Assembly (NCBI RefSeq): GCF_019331775.1 | Contig: NZ_JAHBBD010000017.1 | Location: forward strand, 1 to 63,430 | DNA: 63,430 nt | From: Bifidobacterium phasiani | GTDB taxonomy: Bacteria > Actinomycetota > Actinomycetes > Actinomycetales > Bifidobacteriaceae | Direction of reading: 5' to 3' | Shown: positions 20,120 to 27,959 of the stretch, one piece after another | How the letters are laid out: each line of letters opens with the position of its first letter | Position numbering within the stretch: position 1 is the first letter of the stretch | Position numbers and translations under genes: made by a program | The notes under the pieces: generated by a model | Database searches by the model: none | Told to the model about the DNA's origin: nothing | Seen by the model: only the letters and a program-made list of their open reading frames with translations

Positions 20120-20285
20120 ACTGAGTGCGTCATCGCGCGGCGACGGCGCGGGACGCCGGACGCGGACCGTACGGTCCGCCCGCCGGCCCGCGCCGCGGAA
20201 TCGGACCCGCCCGTCGCCCGCGACGCGGCGGGTCCGGCGTACCGCCGGCGCACCCGGCGGACGGAACCGATGAATGGAGAGAATC

Positions 20286-21881
20286 ATGGCTGTCACCCCC
20301 ATCTGGCCCGAGGCCACGGCGATCGACGCCGACGGCGCGCTGACCTTCCACGGGCGCACCGCGGCCGGGCTGCTCGACGAGTTCGGCTCGCCGCTCTACC
20401 TCATCGACACCGACGAGGTGTCCGCGCGCGCCAGGCGCTTCGTGCGCGCCGCCGCCGACGCGTTCGCCAACACGACCACGCACGTCAGCTTCGCCGGCAA
20501 GGCGTTCCTGTCCAAGGAGGTGGCCCGCATCGTGGCCGACGCGGGCATGCTGGTCGACACCTGCTCGATGGGGGAGATGCGCATCGCCCTGGCCGCCGGC
20601 CTGCCCGGCCGCCGCCTGGTGCTGCACGGCAACAACAAGTCGGACGAGGAGATCGCGCTCGCCGTCGAGCAGGGGTTCGCGAAGATCGTCGTGGACTCGC
20701 CCGACGAGCCCGCGCGCATCGCCGCGATCGCCCGCCGCCTCGGCCGCCGCGCGCGCGTGATGCTGCGCGTGACCGCGGGCATCCACGCCGGCGGCCACGA
20801 GTTCATCTCCACCGCGCACGAGGACCAGAAGTTCGGCGTCCCGCTGCTGCCCGCCGGCGTCGACGCGGGCGTGCTGTCCGTGCTCGACGACCTCGCCGCG
20901 CTCAGCCCGGCCGCCGCCAACGCGCGCGTCGTGCCGGAGGGGACGCGGGGCGCGGACGGCCACGCCGACGCCGCCGACGGCGGGCGCGGACTGCGCTACG
21001 ACGTGCGCTACCCGTACGACCTGCACGCCGAGGACCTGCCGGACGCCGACCGCGCGTTCGCCGCCGCGATGGAGGCGGTCGCCGACGGGCAGGCGGTGGC
21101 CGTGCTCAAGGACATCCTGCGCCGCGGCGAGGATCTGGAGCTCGTCGGCATCCACTCGCACATCGGCTCGCAGATCCACGACGCGAACGCCTTCGTCGAG
21201 GCCGCCAAGCGCATGATGCTGCTGCGCAAGACCTTCTACGCCACCGACGCGTACACGCTGCCGGAGGTCGACCTCGGCGGCGGCTACTCGGTGGCCTACA
21301 CCGACGGCGAGGACTCGATGGACATCGACGTCGAGCTGCGCCGCCTGGCCGAGGCCGTCGCCGCCGTCAACCGCGCGCTCGGCATGCCCGCGCCGGTCGT
21401 CTCCTTCGAGCCGGGCCGCTGGATCGTGGCGCCCGCCGGCGTGACGCTGTACCGCGTCGGCACCGTCAAGCCGGTGCATCTGCCCGCCGGCACCGTCGAC
21501 TCGCACGGCGAGCCGATCGACGAGCGCGTGTACGTCTCCGTCGACGGCGGCATGAGCGACAACATCCGCCCGGCGCTGTACGGCGCCGACTACACGGCGC
21601 GGCTGGCGAACCGCGCCGGCTCGGCGGACACGATGCTGGCGCGCGTGGTCGGCATGCACTGCGAGTCCGGCGACATCGTCGTGCGCGAGTGCCGGCTGCC
21701 CGCCGACCTGCGCCGCGGCGACGTCCTGGCCGTGCCGGTGACGGGCGCGTACGGCCGCACGATGGCCAGCAACTACAACCAGGCGCTGATCCCGGCCGTG
21801 GTCGCGGTGGGCGGGGCCGGCGCGCACGTCATGCTGCGCCGCCAGAGCGTCGACGACCTGCTCGCCCTGGACGCCGGCTGA
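20286..21881 (+). CDS. lysA: Diaminopimelate decarboxylase
   Basis: LysA is the PLP enzyme that converts meso-diaminopimelate to L-lysine, the last step of the pathway. It has 531 residues, about 100 longer than typical, partly from an Asp/Ala-rich insert (about 210-245, between VVPEGTRG and the next barrel strand). The PLP-binding lysine is Lys72 in FAGKAFLSKE. HSHIGSQI, EPGRWIVAPAG, SVDGGMSDNIRPALYG and the catalytic cysteine in MHCESGDIV are all present. The ATG at 20286 is chosen over 20274 because GGAGAG lies directly before it. Confidence 0.95.
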   Translation: MAVTPIWPEATAIDADGALTFHGRTAAGLLDEFGSPLYLIDTDEVSARARRFVRAAADAFANTTTHVSFAGKAFLSKEVARIVADAGMLVDTCSMGEMRIALAAGLPGRRLVLHGNNKSDEEIALAVEQGFAKIVVDSPDEPARIAAIARRLGRRARVMLRVTAGIHAGGHEFISTAHEDQKFGVPLLPAGVDAGVLSVLDDLAALSPAAANARVVPEGTRGADGHADAADGGRGLRYDVRYPYDLHAEDLPDADRAFAAAMEAVADGQAVAVLKDILRRGEDLELVGIHSHIGSQIHDANAFVEAAKRMMLLRKTFYATDAYTLPEVDLGGGYSVAYTDGEDSMDIDVELRRLAEAVAAVNRALGMPAPVVSFEPGRWIVAPAGVTLYRVGTVKPVHLPAGTVDSHGEPIDERVYVSVDGGMSDNIRPALYGADYTARLANRAGSADTMLARVVGMHCESGDIVVRECRLPADLRRGDVLAVPVTGAYGRTMASNYNQALIPAVVAVGGAGAHVMLRRQSVDDLLALDAG

Positions 21882-21952
21882 TCGCCGGGGCCGGGCGGCC
21901 CGCGGCGAATGTGAGACGCCGGCCGTCCGTGTCGGATTCGTTTCGTAGGATG

Positions 21953-21990
21953 AAAACCGTACGTCCCGGGCCGCCGGAGCGTACGGTTTT
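21953..21990 (+). terminator. lysA terminator, possible hom attenuator
   Basis: AAAACCGTACG (21953-21963) pairs perfectly with CGTACGGTTTT (21980-21990), ending in a U-tract, 71 nt after lysA. A TAGGAT -10-like element (21946-21951) directly abuts the 5' arm, and only 32 nt separate the hairpin from the hom start. Confidence 0.8.
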
Positions 21991-22022
21991 CGGCATTCGG
22001 CTTCGGTTAGGAAGGATGATCC

Positions 22023-23336
22023 GTGGCACTGCATCATGAAGCCCCAATCCGCGTCGGCCTGTTGGGCGCGGGCACCGTCGGTTCGCAGACCGCCCGTCTG
22101 CTCGTCGAGCAGAAGGACGAGCTCTCCCAGCGCATCGGGCGCGACATCGAGCTCGGCGGCGTCGCCTGCCTGGACCCGGACGAGGTGGACTTCCCGTGGA
22201 TCGACCGGTCGCTGCTGACCTCGGACACGATGGCCGTGGCCACGAACGCCGACATCGTCGTCGAGCTGATCGGCGGTCTGGAGCCGGCGCGCACCTTCGT
22301 GCTCGCCGCCATCGAATCCGGCGCCTCCGTGGTCACCGCCAACAAGGCGCTGCTGGCCAAGCACGGCCCCGAGATCTACCAGGCCGCCGCCGACAAGGGC
22401 GTGGACATCTACTTCGAGGCCGCGGTCGGCGGCGCGATCCCGATCGTGCGCCCGCTGCGCGAGTCGCTGGTCGGCGACAAGGTCACCAGCATGCTCGGCA
22501 TCGTCAACGGCACCACCAACTACATCCTCGACGAGATGACCACCAAGGGCCTGGACTTCGACGTCGCGCTGCGCGACGCGCAGGCCAGGGGCTACGCCGA
22601 GGCCGACCCGACCGGCGACATCGAGGGCCACGACGCGGCGAACAAGGCCGCGATCATGGCCACGCTCGGCTTCCACACCAACGTGGGCATCGACGACGTG
22701 ACCGTCGAGGGCATCACGAGGATCACCGCCGACGACATCGCCGCCGCCGCCGCCGAGCACAAGGTCGTCAAGCTGCTCGCCGTCGTGGAGAACGGCGAGG
22801 CCGGCGTCTCCGCGCGCGTCTACCCGGCGCTGATCGACGAGAACCATCCGCTGGCCTCGGTGCACGGCAGCTTCAACGCCGTGTTCGTCAAGGCCGAGGC
22901 GGCCGACGACCTGATGTTCTACGGCCGCGGCGCCGGCGGCGCCCCGACCGCCTCCGCGGTCGTCGGTGACGTCGTGACCGTCGCGCGCCACATCGCGCAG
23001 GGCTGCACCGGCCCGGTCATCCCGATGTACAACGACCTGCCGAAGGCGCCGATCGAGGCGTCGAAGGCCGCGTTCGCCGTGCGCTTCCTGATCCACGACA
23101 AGCCGGGCGTGCTCGCCGCCATCGCCGCGGAGTTCGCCAAACGCGGCGTGTCCATCAACGGCGTCAACCAGGACCTCAAGCCCACGCTGCACGATCCGGG
23201 CTATTCGGGCGAGCTCCAGCAGCTGCGCATCGTGACGCACCTGACCGACGAGGCCACGCTGCGCGACACCGTCAAGGCCGTGTGCGAGCTCGACTTCGTC
23301 ACCGGCGAGCCGTCGATCCTGCGCGTGCTCGACTGA
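22023..23336 (+). CDS. hom: Homoserine dehydrogenase
   Basis: The enzyme reduces aspartate semialdehyde to homoserine with NAD(P)H, the branch point to threonine and methionine. It has 437 residues with a GTG start set by AGGAAGGA 7 nt upstream. The Rossmann motif VGLLGAGTVG is at about 11-20, and the catalytic domain includes NGTTNYILDEM and GYAEADPTGDIEG. A C-terminal ACT domain (about 345-437, FLIHDKPGVLAAIAAEF) is the usual site of threonine feedback inhibition. It is followed by thrB after a 97-nt gap containing a hairpin. Confidence 0.96.
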   Translation: MALHHEAPIRVGLLGAGTVGSQTARLLVEQKDELSQRIGRDIELGGVACLDPDEVDFPWIDRSLLTSDTMAVATNADIVVELIGGLEPARTFVLAAIESGASVVTANKALLAKHGPEIYQAAADKGVDIYFEAAVGGAIPIVRPLRESLVGDKVTSMLGIVNGTTNYILDEMTTKGLDFDVALRDAQARGYAEADPTGDIEGHDAANKAAIMATLGFHTNVGIDDVTVEGITRITADDIAAAAAEHKVVKLLAVVENGEAGVSARVYPALIDENHPLASVHGSFNAVFVKAEAADDLMFYGRGAGGAPTASAVVGDVVTVARHIAQGCTGPVIPMYNDLPKAPIEASKAAFAVRFLIHDKPGVLAAIAAEFAKRGVSINGVNQDLKPTLHDPGYSGELQQLRIVTHLTDEATLRDTVKAVCELDFVTGEPSILRVLD

Positions 23337-23342
23337 CGCTTC

Positions 23343-23367
23343 CGGGCCCGCGCCGGGCGCGGGCCCG
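23343..23367. terminator. GC-rich hairpin between hom and thrB
   Basis: An 11-bp perfect stem (CGGGCCCGCGC, 23343-23353, with 23357-23367) has a 3-nt loop. There is no U-tract, so it may modulate rather than end the hom transcript. Confidence 0.5.
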
Positions 23368-23433
23368 TCGCATACCGACAACCGATGGCCTCCGGCGCCC
23401 GCGCGGCGCCGGACGGCGGAGAGTGAGGCGGCA

Positions 23434-24483
23434 ATGACCCCTGTGACCGATCGCGTGCACGTGCGCGTCCCCGCGACCAGCGCGAACCTGGGCTCCGGTT
23501 TCGACACGGTCGGCCTGGCGCTGGACTACCACGACGAACTGACCTTCACGCTCGACCCCGCGGGATCCGGGGCCCGGGTCTGCATCGAGGGCGAGGGCGC
23601 GGACAGCCTGCCGCGCGACGAGACCCATCTGGTCGTCTCGACGTTCCGGCGCGCCTGCCGGACCTTCGGCCTGGGCCATCTCGGATTCACGCTGGAGGCG
23701 CGCAACCGCATCCCGCAGGCGCGCGGCATGGGCTCATCCGCCGAGGCGATCGTGGCCGGCATCGCCGCGGCCGCGGCCTTCGCGCAGGACGGGCCGCTGA
23801 ACCGCCAGGCCATCTTCGAGCTCGCCGCCACGATCGAGGGCCATCCCGACAACGTGGCCCCGGCGGTATTCGGCGGGCTGACCGTCTCGTGGGACTTCTC
23901 GACCGCCGAGGGCGTCGGCTCGGTGCCGATCCCGGGCGGCGAGCCGCTGCACGGCGGCTTCCACACGGTCAACTATCCGGTCGATCCGGCCATCACCGCG
24001 GCGGTGTTCGTCCCCGACTACGAGCTGTCCACCGAGAAGGCTCGGCAGGCACTGCCCGCGCAGCTGCCGTACCGCGACGCGGTCTACAACGTCTCGCGCG
24101 TCGGCCTGCTGCCGGCGGCGATGAACCCCGGCCAGCTCGCCGCGCCCGCCGGCGATGCGGCCGCCGGAACCGAAGCGGGCCGCACCGAGGCCGTGGCCCT
24201 GGCCGCGGAATCGAACACGCTGCTGTTCGCGGCGACGCAGGACCGCCTGCACCAGCCGTACCGCGCCGCGCTGATGCAGCCCTCCTGGGACCTGATCGGC
24301 AGGCTCCGCTCCCACGGCTACGCCGCCGCGGTGTCCGGCGCCGGCCCCTGCGTGCTGGTGCTGCACTACGGCGACGCGCGCGAGGCCATCGACCGGCTGT
24401 CCGCCGACGAGCTGTCGTCCGGCCACTGGCGCGTGCTGCATCTGCCCATCGACCGGATGGGCGTGACCGTCGAGCGCGGCTGA
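23434..24483 (+). CDS. thrB: Homoserine kinase
   Basis: ThrB phosphorylates homoserine at O4 for threonine synthesis. This is a 349-residue GHMP kinase with the N-terminal VPATSANLGSGFDTVGLALD, the ATP-binding PQARGMGSSAEAIVAG and the C-terminal VSGAGPCVLVL. A GGAGAGTGAGG region precedes the ATG. In many actinobacteria thrC lies between hom and thrB; here it is absent from the cluster. Confidence 0.95.
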   Translation: MTPVTDRVHVRVPATSANLGSGFDTVGLALDYHDELTFTLDPAGSGARVCIEGEGADSLPRDETHLVVSTFRRACRTFGLGHLGFTLEARNRIPQARGMGSSAEAIVAGIAAAAAFAQDGPLNRQAIFELAATIEGHPDNVAPAVFGGLTVSWDFSTAEGVGSVPIPGGEPLHGGFHTVNYPVDPAITAAVFVPDYELSTEKARQALPAQLPYRDAVYNVSRVGLLPAAMNPGQLAAPAGDAAAGTEAGRTEAVALAAESNTLLFAATQDRLHQPYRAALMQPSWDLIGRLRSHGYAAAVSGAGPCVLVLHYGDAREAIDRLSADELSSGHWRVLHLPIDRMGVTVERG

Positions 24484-24498
24484 GCGGCCGGCCGGGCC

Positions 24499-24636
24499 GC
24501 TTCGGTAGGCATTTCGGGCGTTCCGTAGGCACCCGCTGCGCGGTATCCGCGTGCGGCATGCCCGGTATTCCGCGGGGCCGCCGTCGCGGCGCCGCGGCCA
24601 GGGCGCCTACGGAACCGGATAAGTGCCTACTGAAGC
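24499..24636. repeat. 138-nt palindrome with four GTAGGC half-sites between thrB and the Maf-Nudix gene
   Basis: Outer arms are GCTTCGGTAGGCA (24499-24511) and TGCCTACTGAAGC (24624-24636), 12 of 13 paired. Inner arms GTTCCGTAGGC (24520-24530) and GCCTACGGAAC (24605-24615) are perfect. Exactly 8 nt separate the arms on each side, and CCC/GGG extends the inner stem. The enclosed 74 nt are GC-rich with smaller hairpins. There is no U-tract. Confidence 0.75.
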
Positions 24637-24641
24637 CGCGA

Positions 24642-24727
24642 CCCCGGGCGACGGGGCATAATCGCGATCCTCAACAACGGAACGCGGTCACTGTCTGACC
24701 ATGCCCCCGGGCGACGGGGCGCAATCG
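24642..24727. repeat. 23-nt imperfect direct repeat before the Maf-Nudix gene
   Basis: 24642-24664 and 24705-24727 share CCCCGGGCGACGGGGC and AATCG with 2 mismatches in 23, period 63. The second copy ends 8 nt before the -10 of the next gene. Confidence 0.6.
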
Positions 24728-24735
24728 GGGTGCGG

Positions 24736-24741
24736 TACAGT
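24736..24741 (+). promoter_or_regulatory. -10 element of leaderless Maf-Nudix gene
   Basis: TACAGT, then GGGCGGT, then ATG at 24749. The arrangement is almost identical to that before the 42196 gene. Confidence 0.55.
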
Positions 24742-24748
24742 GGGCGGT

Positions 24749-26212
24749 ATGACGATTCCGCTGATTCTTGCCTCCAAATCCGCCCCGCGCCGCGACGTGC
24801 TGTACTCGGCCGGCGTATGCCCGACCATCCGCGTCTCGCATGTCGACGAACCCGCGGCGCTCCGGGCCGCGGCCGCCGCGCGCGGCGTGGACGTCGAGGC
24901 GCTCGGCGTCGACGAGCGGGTGACGATTCTGGCCGAGGCGAAGGCGCAGGCCGTGCACCGCGCCTACCGCGACGTCGCCGCGACGGCCGCGGCGGCGACG
25001 GGCGAGCGCGTGACGGCGTTCCCGCTCCGGGCCGACGCCGCCGACGCCGCCGAAGCGCCTGCGGAACAGGCCGGCGGGGAGACCGGAACCCCGGTCCCCG
25101 ACGGCATGCACGGCATGATGCCCGCCTCGGGCAAGGGCTCGGACATCACCCGCGACTTCTCCGGCGTGCAGGTGCCGACCAGCGTCGCCCCGATCGCGGT
25201 GGAATCCGAGGGCGTGGGGCTGACCTCCGGCGCGGTCGGCCCGCTGATCCTGGGCTGCGATTCGATGTTCCTGTTCCACGGCGCATGCTACGGCAAGCCG
25301 CACGACGTCGAGGTCGCGCGCGAGCGGCTGCGCGCGATGCGCGGCGACAGCGGGGAGCTGTGGACCGGGCACTGCCTGATCGACTTCGCCACCGGCCGCG
25401 CGGCCAGGGGCGCGAGCCGGGCCGTCGTGCGCTTCGGCGACTATTCGGACCGTGACATCGAGCGGTACATCGCCACCGGCGAGCCGCTGGAGGTGGCCGG
25501 CTCGTTCACGCTCGAGGGCTTCGGCGGCGCGTTCATCGACGGCATCGAGGGCGATCCGCACGGCGTCATCGGGCTGAGCCTGCCGCTGGTGCGACGGCTC
25601 GCCGGCGAGCTGGGCGTCGACTGGACGGATCTGTGGAACGTGGCGCGCGGCGACCACGCCCCGGCCGCCAAGGCCGAGGGGGTGACCAGCCAGGCGGCGG
25701 GCGCGGTCCCGCCGAAGGACAACGTCCGCCAGCCCGGCGACGGGTGGATCGACTGCGCGTGCGGACGCCGTCACTGGGGGCTCAACGGCGCCTCCGGCGT
25801 GCTGCTCGCGCGGCGCGGGGCCGACGGCGCGGTGACGCACGTGGTGATGCAGCACCGCGCGCTGTGGAGCGCGGAGGGCGGCACCTGGGGCATCCCGGGC
25901 GGCGCCACCGCCGACGGCGAGAACGCGATCGAGGGCGCGCTGCGCGAATCCTACGAGGAGGCGAACATCACCCCCGAGGACATCGACGTGGTGGGCACCT
26001 GGCGCGAGGACCACGGCAACTGGGCCTACACCACGGTGTTCGCCTTCGAGAGGCCGGGGCATACGGTCACGCCGCGCGCGAACGACGACGAAAGCATGGA
26101 GATCGAGTGGGTGCCGATCGACGAGGTGCCCGAACGCAGGCTGCTCACCGCGATGCGCACCGACTGGCCGCGGTTCCGCGCGCGGCTCGACGCGCTCGCC
26201 GCCGGCCGGTAG
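24749..26212 (+). CDS. Maf-like nucleotide pyrophosphatase fused to a Nudix hydrolase
   Basis: The 487-residue cytoplasmic protein has two nucleotide-hydrolysing domains. Residues 1 to about 320 are Maf/YhdE-like: LASKSAPRRDVL, the catalytic GCDSMFLFHG, and GEPLEVAGSFTLEGFGG before VIGLSLPL. An 80-residue Ala/Gly-rich insert interrupts the Maf core. Residues about 345-487 are a Nudix domain with the box starting at Gly385 (GATADGENAIEGALRESYEE), where the usual Gly after the EE is replaced by Asn. Both domains remove non-canonical or damaged nucleotides, so the fusion suggests a pool-sanitising enzyme. The ATG at 24749 is fixed by the adjacent -10. Confidence 0.88.
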   Translation: MTIPLILASKSAPRRDVLYSAGVCPTIRVSHVDEPAALRAAAAARGVDVEALGVDERVTILAEAKAQAVHRAYRDVAATAAAATGERVTAFPLRADAADAAEAPAEQAGGETGTPVPDGMHGMMPASGKGSDITRDFSGVQVPTSVAPIAVESEGVGLTSGAVGPLILGCDSMFLFHGACYGKPHDVEVARERLRAMRGDSGELWTGHCLIDFATGRAARGASRAVVRFGDYSDRDIERYIATGEPLEVAGSFTLEGFGGAFIDGIEGDPHGVIGLSLPLVRRLAGELGVDWTDLWNVARGDHAPAAKAEGVTSQAAGAVPPKDNVRQPGDGWIDCACGRRHWGLNGASGVLLARRGADGAVTHVVMQHRALWSAEGGTWGIPGGATADGENAIEGALRESYEEANITPEDIDVVGTWREDHGNWAYTTVFAFERPGHTVTPRANDDESMEIEWVPIDEVPERRLLTAMRTDWPRFRARLDALAAGR

Positions 26213-26361
26213 GCCGGTCGGGCGCCGGTCGGCGGCCGGCGGCCGGAACGGTCCGGCGTCGCGGGCCGGCGGCGGGCGCGCCCGGCCGGTCCGGACGGTT
26301 CGGCGATGGCGTGACCGGATGGCGGTCCGGGTCGGTGACGGCATGGCCGTCCCCGCCCGAT

Positions 26362-26384
26362 GTGAGCGCTCACTGTGTTATCGT
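26362..26384 (+). promoter_or_regulatory. Operator and promoter of the LacI-type regulator
   Basis: GTGAGCGCTCAC (26362-26373) is a perfect LacI-family palindrome. It lies just before a TATCGT -10-like element (26379-26384), so binding would block its own promoter. The same core occurs at the araB promoter. Confidence 0.7.
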
Positions 26385-26496
26385 GGGTCTACTGGGATGG
26401 TCGCCGCCGGGGCGCCCCTCCGCGCGACGACACCGCCGTCGGCCGCGGCGTCCGGCGACGGTGCGGCGGCCGCATGACGACCGAAGGGAGAGTCAC

Positions 26497-27606
26497 ATGG
26501 TTGCGGGGCGGGGAGAGAAGCGGCCTTCGATGTTCGAGGTGGCCAAGCTGGCCGGCGTCAGCCACCAGACCGTCTCGCGGGTGATCAACGACTCGCCGGA
26601 CGTCTCCGACGCCACGCGGGCCAAGGTCCGGGCGGCCATCAAGGAGCTCGGCTACCGGCCCAGCAACTCGGCGCGCGCGCTGGCCTCGCACCGCTCTCGC
26701 ACCATCGGGCTGATCGCGGGCGGCCTGCGGTTCTTCGGCCCGATCTCGGCCATCTCCTCGATCGAGTCGATGGCGCGGTCCCACGGGCTGTTCATGTCGG
26801 TGACGATGGTGCACGAGGCGCTGTGCTCGCAGGCCGATTTCGAGGAGCTGTGCGAGACCTTCGATCAGCAGAACGTGGACGCCTTCATCTTCCTGACGCC
26901 CACCGACGTGATGTTCTCCGCCGCGTGCCACGCGCAGGTGCGCCAGCCCCGGGTGTTCGTCACGTCCACGCACGGCGAGCTGGGCATCCGCGAGGGGGTG
27001 TCGGCGATCCGACCGGCCGACCGTCGCCGCGTCGCGTTCGCGGGCATCGACCAGTGGGGCGCGATGGCCGACGTCATGCATCTGGTCACCGAGTACGGCC
27101 ACCGCAGTACGCTGTACTTCGCGGGGCCGCGCGAGTGGCGCGACGCCGCCACGCGCGCGGCCGCCTGGAACCAGCTGTGCCGGGAGCGCGCGGTGTCCTG
27201 CACGGTGGTGCGGTGCGGGAGCTGGGACTCCTCGGAGGCCTACTCGCGCATGAACCGCCTGCTCGACGAGCACGGGCGCGCCGGCGCCGAGCTGCCGACG
27301 GTCGTGGTCACCGCGAACGACAGCCAGGCCGTGGGCGTGGCGCGCGCGCTGCACGAGCACGGCCTGAGGATCCCGCAGGACATCAGCCTGGTCGGCTTCG
27401 ACGACATGCCCGCGATGGACAACATGTTCCCGCCGCTGACGACCGTCAGGCCCGACTTCGAGCGGCTGGGCACGCTGGCGATGCGCGAGGTGCTGCGCCT
27501 GCTCGGCGAGGCCGACGACCCGGCCGGACCGGCCTCCCCGCACGGGGTGCGCCTGATCCCGGCGACCGTGATGCAGCGCAGTTCGCTGGGCCCGTCCCCG
27601 CGCTGA
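26497..27606 (+). CDS. LacI-family transcription regulator, AraQ-like
   Basis: The 369-residue repressor has an N-terminal HTH (about 12-35, MFEVAKLAGVSHQTVSRVIN) and hinge helix (NSARALASHRSRTIG), then a periplasmic-binding-protein-like sensor domain ending in GFDDMPAMDNMFPPLTTVR. GGGAGAG precedes the ATG. It lies directly upstream of araBDA, and matching operators occur at its own promoter and at araB. This fits AraQ, the bifidobacterial arabinose and central-carbohydrate regulator; the assignment is by context, and the effector is presumably arabinose or a downstream sugar phosphate. Confidence 0.88.
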   Translation: MVAGRGEKRPSMFEVAKLAGVSHQTVSRVINDSPDVSDATRAKVRAAIKELGYRPSNSARALASHRSRTIGLIAGGLRFFGPISAISSIESMARSHGLFMSVTMVHEALCSQADFEELCETFDQQNVDAFIFLTPTDVMFSAACHAQVRQPRVFVTSTHGELGIREGVSAIRPADRRRVAFAGIDQWGAMADVMHLVTEYGHRSTLYFAGPREWRDAATRAAAWNQLCRERAVSCTVVRCGSWDSSEAYSRMNRLLDEHGRAGAELPTVVVTANDSQAVGVARALHEHGLRIPQDISLVGFDDMPAMDNMFPPLTTVRPDFERLGTLAMREVLRLLGEADDPAGPASPHGVRLIPATVMQRSSLGPSPR

Positions 27607-27819
27607 CCCGGCGGCCCGCGGCCCGCGTCCCGCATGGCGCCGGCCCCATGCCGTAGTCCCGTCCGGCGCCCGCGTTCCGTCCGGCGCCGCCGCCTCCGCG
27701 CCGCGTTCCGTCCGGCGTCCCACGTCCCGCCCCGTGCCGCCGCCCCATGCCGCCTGTTCCGGCCGCCCGCGGGCCGTCGCTCCTCCTTCGGCGCGGCGGG
27801 GGGCGGGGACACGGCGGAG
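27607..27819. other. Intergenic region upstream of the ara promoter
   Basis: No gene is supported. The stretch is very GC-rich with short direct repeats, for example the exact 16-mer CGCGTTCCGTCCGGCG at 27671-27686 and 27702-27717. The ara promoter and operators follow. Confidence 0.5.
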
Positions 27820-27848
27820 TTGTCAGTTCCCGATGACATGGGTACAAT
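27820..27848 (+). promoter_or_regulatory. araBDA promoter
   Basis: TTGTCA (27820-27825), 17-nt spacer, TACAAT (27843-27848). It is the closest match to the sigma-70 consensus in the window and is expected to start near 27855. Confidence 0.8.
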
Positions 27849-27860
27849 GGCAACTACAAA

Positions 27861-27907
27861 TTGTGAGCGCTAACAACATGTCGTATCCCAAGCTTGTGAG
27901 CGCTCTC
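27861..27907 (+). promoter_or_regulatory. Two LacI-type operators downstream of the ara transcription start
   Basis: TTGTGAGCGCTAACAA (27861-27876) and TTGTGAGCGCTCTC (27894-27907) lie 33 nt apart, three helical turns, just past the predicted start. Repressor bound here would block initiation or elongation. The core matches the site before the LacI-type gene. Confidence 0.78.
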
Positions 27908-27959
27908 GGAACCGGCGGGCGGAGCAGCCCTGCCGTTGACGTGAAGGAGTGTGACGAGC

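Noticed and set aside
22023..24483. Threonine or lysine riboswitch or leader peptide before lysA, hom or thrB
   Set aside because: I found no conserved lysine-riboswitch elements and no short leader frame rich in Thr, Lys or Met codons.
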